A DNA stretch of 9,382 bases from DATJUF01 sp035524095 (GTDB lineage Bacteria; Desulfobacterota; Binatia; Binatales; Binataceae): positions 1-9,382 of the forward strand of contig DATKPK010000135.1 of assembly GCA_035524095.1 (NCBI GenBank). The letters are read 5' to 3'. The notes under the pieces are model-generated. The model was given only the letters and a program-made list of their open reading frames with translations, did no database searches and was not told the DNA's origin. Below, in pieces: positions 6,463 to 9,382 of the stretch (positions are counted from its first letter, which is position 1; each line of letters begins with the position of its first letter). Made by a program: the position numbers and the translations under genes.

Positions 6463-7705
6463 CAGAGATATCCAAGCCTGCGGAATCCGCTGCTCGAGCC
6501 ACGCCTAGATGTTCTCGCCCATTTGCCGTCACTCGCGACGCTACCGAATGACGGCGCCGAGCCGACCGGTAAATCTGAAGCAGGCGATCAGAGACGTGCT
6601 GCCATGTATATTTCTCTGCCACCTGCGCAGAGCCGGCGCGGCCAATCTGATGCCGAAGGTTTACATCATGCTCGAGCCGCAGGATCGTCGAGGCGATCTG
6701 CTCCGGAGAACGCTCTCGAACAATGAGCCCACCGGGACCGACGACGTTGGGTATCGCGCCCGAGTCGGAGCCGATGACGGGAACGCCACAGGCTTGAGCT
6801 TCGATGATGACGCGGCCGAACTGTTCCTTCCACCGTGCCGTGGTTCGCGACACGAGCGCAAACGCATCGAGGCCACTCATCACCCGCGACAAATCTGCCG
6901 GGCGTTGAGGAGCGATGAAGCGAATTCTTGCGCTTACTCCTAATGCCTCTGCCTGTCGCTCAAGATCCTCGCGCAGCGGACCCGTTCCGATGAATACAAG
7001 ATTGACGTGGCTCGGCAAGCTGACTAGCGCGTCTACGAGATCGTTAAGGCCTTTCTCGCTGATCAGACGGCCGGCATACCCAATGACGAAGCCGCTAAGC
7101 GCGAAAGCTCGACGCGCTTCGTCTCGATCTGCGGGTTTAAATACGTTCGGATCGATGCCGTAGCCCACAACACCGGTAGGGCCGGCATATCCTTTAGCGC
7201 GCGCCACCGCCGCCGCCTCATGACTGCGCGCGACAAGGAAATCTGCATTGCGCAGGGTGACCGATCGGAACCACTCGAATGGAAACGGCAAGTTCTTGTT
7301 GATGTTCTGCTCAGTCTCTACAATCAATCGGGTGTCAGGCAACAATCGATTCCGCAGCCACGCCGCTTGCGCGGTTACGAGGCCCCACGGCTCTTCCCAG
7401 AGATGTACGACGTCGGGCCTGAATTCCCGAAAGATGCGAGCGAGATCTCGATACCAATGCAGGTACCATTGACCTGGACCGGTCCAGGGCCACACCACTT
7501 TTCCAACCTGAAAATCGAGCTTCGGATGGATGGCGGATTCGGGCGTCTGCCAAACGCCATAACTCTTCCAGCGACATGGCACCACAAGCCTACATTTGAC
7601 ATCCGAGTGGGCAAGAAGCGGCAGACAGCGCGCCTGACCGGCCTCACGTGAAACGGCTGTGTGAGAAATGACGAGGACACGCAAAGTGCAAAACGGAGGT
7701 TGCAT
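6455..7705 (-). CDS. GT4-family glycosyltransferase
   Basis: This 416-residue GT-B enzyme has standard GT4 features. The N-terminal strand is LRVLVISH (8-15), and acceptor-domain residues include DVVHLWEEPWG (98-108). The hinge is VVGYGIDPNVFKP (179-191). The donor domain begins with VIGYAGRLISEKGLNDLVDAL (207-227), with the R and K of G-R-x-x-x-x-K-G that contact the nucleotide phosphates. The EX7E motif is E294/E302 in KEQFGRVIIEA, followed by ACGVPVIGSDSGAIP (305-319). It probably transfers a sugar from a nucleotide donor to the growing lipid-linked repeat unit on the cytoplasmic face. The ATG at 7705 is preceded by a weak TAGAGA at a suitable distance. The last 35 or so residues, after the final helix, are a polar tail. 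It lies 61 bases after the polymerase and overlaps the flippase gene by 8 bases, clearly in one operon. The sugar is not predictable. Confidence 0.92.
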   Translation of the reverse strand: MQPPFCTLRVLVISHTAVSREAGQARCLPLLAHSDVKCRLVVPCRWKSYGVWQTPESAIHPKLDFQVGKVVWPWTGPGQWYLHWYRDLARIFREFRPDVVHLWEEPWGLVTAQAAWLRNRLLPDTRLIVETEQNINKNLPFPFEWFRSVTLRNADFLVARSHEAAAVARAKGYAGPTGVVGYGIDPNVFKPADRDEARRAFALSGFVIGYAGRLISEKGLNDLVDALVSLPSHVNLVFIGTGPLREDLERQAEALGVSARIRFIAPQRPADLSRVMSGLDAFALVSRTTARWKEQFGRVIIEAQACGVPVIGSDSGAIPNVVGPGGLIVRERSPEQIASTILRLEHDVNLRHQIGRAGSAQVAEKYTWQHVSDRLLQIYRSARRRHSVASRVTANGREHLGVARAADSAGLDISDE

Positions 7706-7766
7706 GCCAATCTCTACGGCTTGTGATCGCGAGGATTGCTACACGGCTCGATACGTCAATGGTGAT

Positions 7767-9239
7767 TCAGAGGTTGCCCCAGCCAGTCGCCGAAGGATCA
7801 AATCGCTGCGCGGGTCGGTTGGCGTAGTCTCGTTGATTGGTCCGGCCCTCCTCGCTCCTTAAGGCGGACGATAGACCAAACATCAACCACATGATGGTTC
7901 CTGTGACACCGGTGACGATCGTAGTCATCGGCAAAGCCGCCAAACACGCCAAACCCGCTGCAAAACATACTTTCTGCTCGCGTGCGAATTGGAGGCCCCA
8001 TCTTGAGCCTTGGAAAACCATTCCAATCAGCGCACCGCAGTAGACGAGTCCGAACAACCAGCCGAGGCTGCCAAAGATCTCCAGTATCCCATCATCGATC
8101 GCTCCAACGAAAAGGATCTGCCCGGAGTTCGCTACGATCGTTCCCCTGCCCAATGTGCCGATCCCTACACCGAGCGGATGGTCCGCGATGAGGATCTGCA
8201 TTCGTGAGGCTTCCTCTTCTCGCTCGAGAATGCTGCCGTCTTGCTCGAGGTTATCGAACGTCGCAATACGCTGCGAGATCATCTCATTGATCTGAGGGAC
8301 AAACACCACGGCGGCAAAAATGCTGAGACCGACAATGGCGACGACAACAGCATATCGGATCGCCGCTCGTCCGCTCGAGATAATCAGCACTAACAGAGCG
8401 ACAGCAAATCCGGCCCAACTCGTCCGAACGAAAGTGAACGCTAACGACAAGACACCAGCAAGGCGGGCGATTGGCATCAACGCGGATGTGAACGCGAAAG
8501 AAATGATGATCAGTACCATGATCCAGCAACTGAAGGGCCCGGTGGAGTTCATTGTGCTGAACACCCGGATCATGAAGGGCTCGGGGAGTCCGAAAGCGCC
8601 CTGATCGACACTTTGCATCCAGACGCGATCCCATACCGGCGGATCTACGAACTGCCACACGCCATACGTACCGAGCAGCAGCATGTTGACCGTCACAAAC
8701 CGGGGTAGCCGCTTTATCAGCTCTGGAATGCGATCGCGGTGTGCGATCACGAAAAAGTAGTAGAAAATGGGAACGATCCAATCGCCAATGCCTATGAGAG
8801 CCGGAGCGAACTCGGCGCGCAGCAGCGCTACGATGAGGCCGTAAAAAACGCAGAGCGCGGCTAGACCCGGAAACAACGCTGTGCTGGCATCGAGGCTACG
8901 TATGCGCTGCAAGATGGACGGTATCATCAGAGCTGAAACAAGGAACGGCGCCGTCAGCATGATGTTCGTCGGGTCCCATCCCGCCTGCATATCAACTAGC
9001 CGGCGAGCAAAGGGCGTAATCGCCGCGATCCACAGCGTCAACAGAAGGTAATCCCAAGGATTTCTACGGCTGCTCCATACGCTGAGCCCGACACAGCCCA
9101 GCAAATACACCATCTTGGCCAAGATACCGCTCGCCGCGGCGAGAACGGCCGTGACTGCGATTCCGCCGGCGTAAATGAAGATTAAGTATGCCATCGTTCC
9201 TTCAACTGCGCTCCGCAAGCCCTTGCCGGGCAGCCGCAC
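7767..9239 (-). CDS. O-antigen ligase/Wzy-like polysaccharide polymerase
   Basis: This protein of up to 490 residues has many membrane segments and a large periplasmic-type loop near residues 315-385, the usual build of Wzy polymerases and O-antigen ligases. Family signatures are RVFSTMNSTGPFSCWI (225-240), FVRTSWAGFAVALL (270-283) and the loop block HPLGVGIGTLG (354-364) preceded by R346, matching the R...L...P-x-G-x-G pattern. It probably joins repeat units in the periplasm after Wzx transport; ligase activity cannot be excluded from sequence. Two starts are possible. The GTG at 9239 leaves 8 bases after the upstream stop but has no good ribosome-binding site. The ATG at 9194 (residue 16) has GAAGGA just upstream, with a rather short 3-base spacer, and begins right at the first membrane segment. 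I find the ATG slightly more credible. The C-terminal 30 residues are polar and low in conservation signs. Confidence 0.85.
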   Translation of the reverse strand: MRLPGKGLRSAVEGTMAYLIFIYAGGIAVTAVLAAASGILAKMVYLLGCVGLSVWSSRRNPWDYLLLTLWIAAITPFARRLVDMQAGWDPTNIMLTAPFLVSALMIPSILQRIRSLDASTALFPGLAALCVFYGLIVALLRAEFAPALIGIGDWIVPIFYYFFVIAHRDRIPELIKRLPRFVTVNMLLLGTYGVWQFVDPPVWDRVWMQSVDQGAFGLPEPFMIRVFSTMNSTGPFSCWIMVLIIISFAFTSALMPIARLAGVLSLAFTFVRTSWAGFAVALLVLIISSGRAAIRYAVVVAIVGLSIFAAVVFVPQINEMISQRIATFDNLEQDGSILEREEEASRMQILIADHPLGVGIGTLGRGTIVANSGQILFVGAIDDGILEIFGSLGWLFGLVYCGALIGMVFQGSRWGLQFAREQKVCFAAGLACLAALPMTTIVTGVTGTIMWLMFGLSSALRSEEGRTNQRDYANRPAQRFDPSATGWGNL

Positions 9240-9247
9240 CAGACGGC

Positions 9248-9382
9248 CTACCCGGCAACCAGGCCGAAAATCTCACGGATGCGCTGATAATGGAGCGCCA
9301 TGCCGTACTCCTCGTTCATGTAGTCGAAGCCGCGCCGCCGCACGGCGTGGAAGCCGGCCGGATCGGCCAGCAGCGAGCGAAG
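9248..9382 (-). CDS. C-terminal end of a glycosyltransferase (runs off right edge)
   Basis: Forty-four codons and a TAG stop are visible, reading in from the right edge. The peptide ends with GFDYMNEEYGMALHYQRIRE and then IFGLVAG. This is the look of the last two helices of a GT4-type glycosyltransferase, where a short 'R-x-x-G-x-x-Y-x-x-x-x-x-x-W/Y' stretch is followed by a helix packing back on the N-terminal domain. With no catalytic region in view, the family call rests on this tail and on the context directly upstream of the polymerase gene (8 bases to the GTG start, 53 to the ATG). Confidence 0.55.
   Translation of the reverse strand, partial: LRSLLADPAGFHAVRRRGFDYMNEEYGMALHYQRIREIFGLVAG

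Overview
The window looks like the inside of an exopolysaccharide or capsule/O-antigen-like cell-surface polysaccharide locus of the Wzx/Wzy type. By eye the sequence is moderately G+C rich (not computed), and codon choice, Shine-Dalgarno strength and gene style suggest an alphaproteobacterium, perhaps of the Hyphomicrobiales (Bradyrhizobium-like). That assignment is an inference from style only, because no rRNA, tRNA or taxonomic marker is present.

Layout, left to right. A FkbM-family methyltransferase is encoded on the minus strand and runs off the left edge (start at 350). A 615-base region without a convincing gene follows (351-965), between divergent genes. A lone plus-strand GT4-type glycosyltransferase (966-2216) comes next. 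It converges, across a 65-base gap with a GC-rich hairpin, on a minus-strand run that fills the rest of the window. In transcription order (right to left) this run is: the C-terminal end of a glycosyltransferase (9248-9382), a Wzy/O-antigen-ligase-like polymerase (7767-9239), a GT4 glycosyltransferase (6455-7705), a Wzx-like flippase (5083-6462), an exostosin/GT47-like glycosyltransferase (3793-5010) and a secreted right-handed beta-helix protein of the pectate-lyase/epimerase superfamily (2282-3790). The minus-strand genes are tightly packed: one 8-base overlap, gaps of 2, 61 and 72 bases, and 8 or 53 bases before the polymerase depending on its start. They probably form one operon whose promoter lies beyond the right edge.

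Working model (inference). Cytoplasmic glycosyltransferases assemble a lipid-linked repeat unit, which the FkbM enzyme may O-methylate. Wzx flips it across the inner membrane and the Wzy-like protein polymerises it in the periplasm. The exported beta-helix protein may then cut, epimerise or bind the polymer. The initiating phosphoglycosyltransferase, the Wza/Wzc export and length-control proteins and the sugar-nucleotide genes are not in this window. I saw no transposase, integrase, CRISPR array, tRNA or rRNA. Nothing here clearly amounts to a new class of system. The least explained parts are the beta-helix protein with its unassigned C-terminal third, the divergent exostosin-like enzyme, and the 351-965 region, which may hold a decayed small gene.
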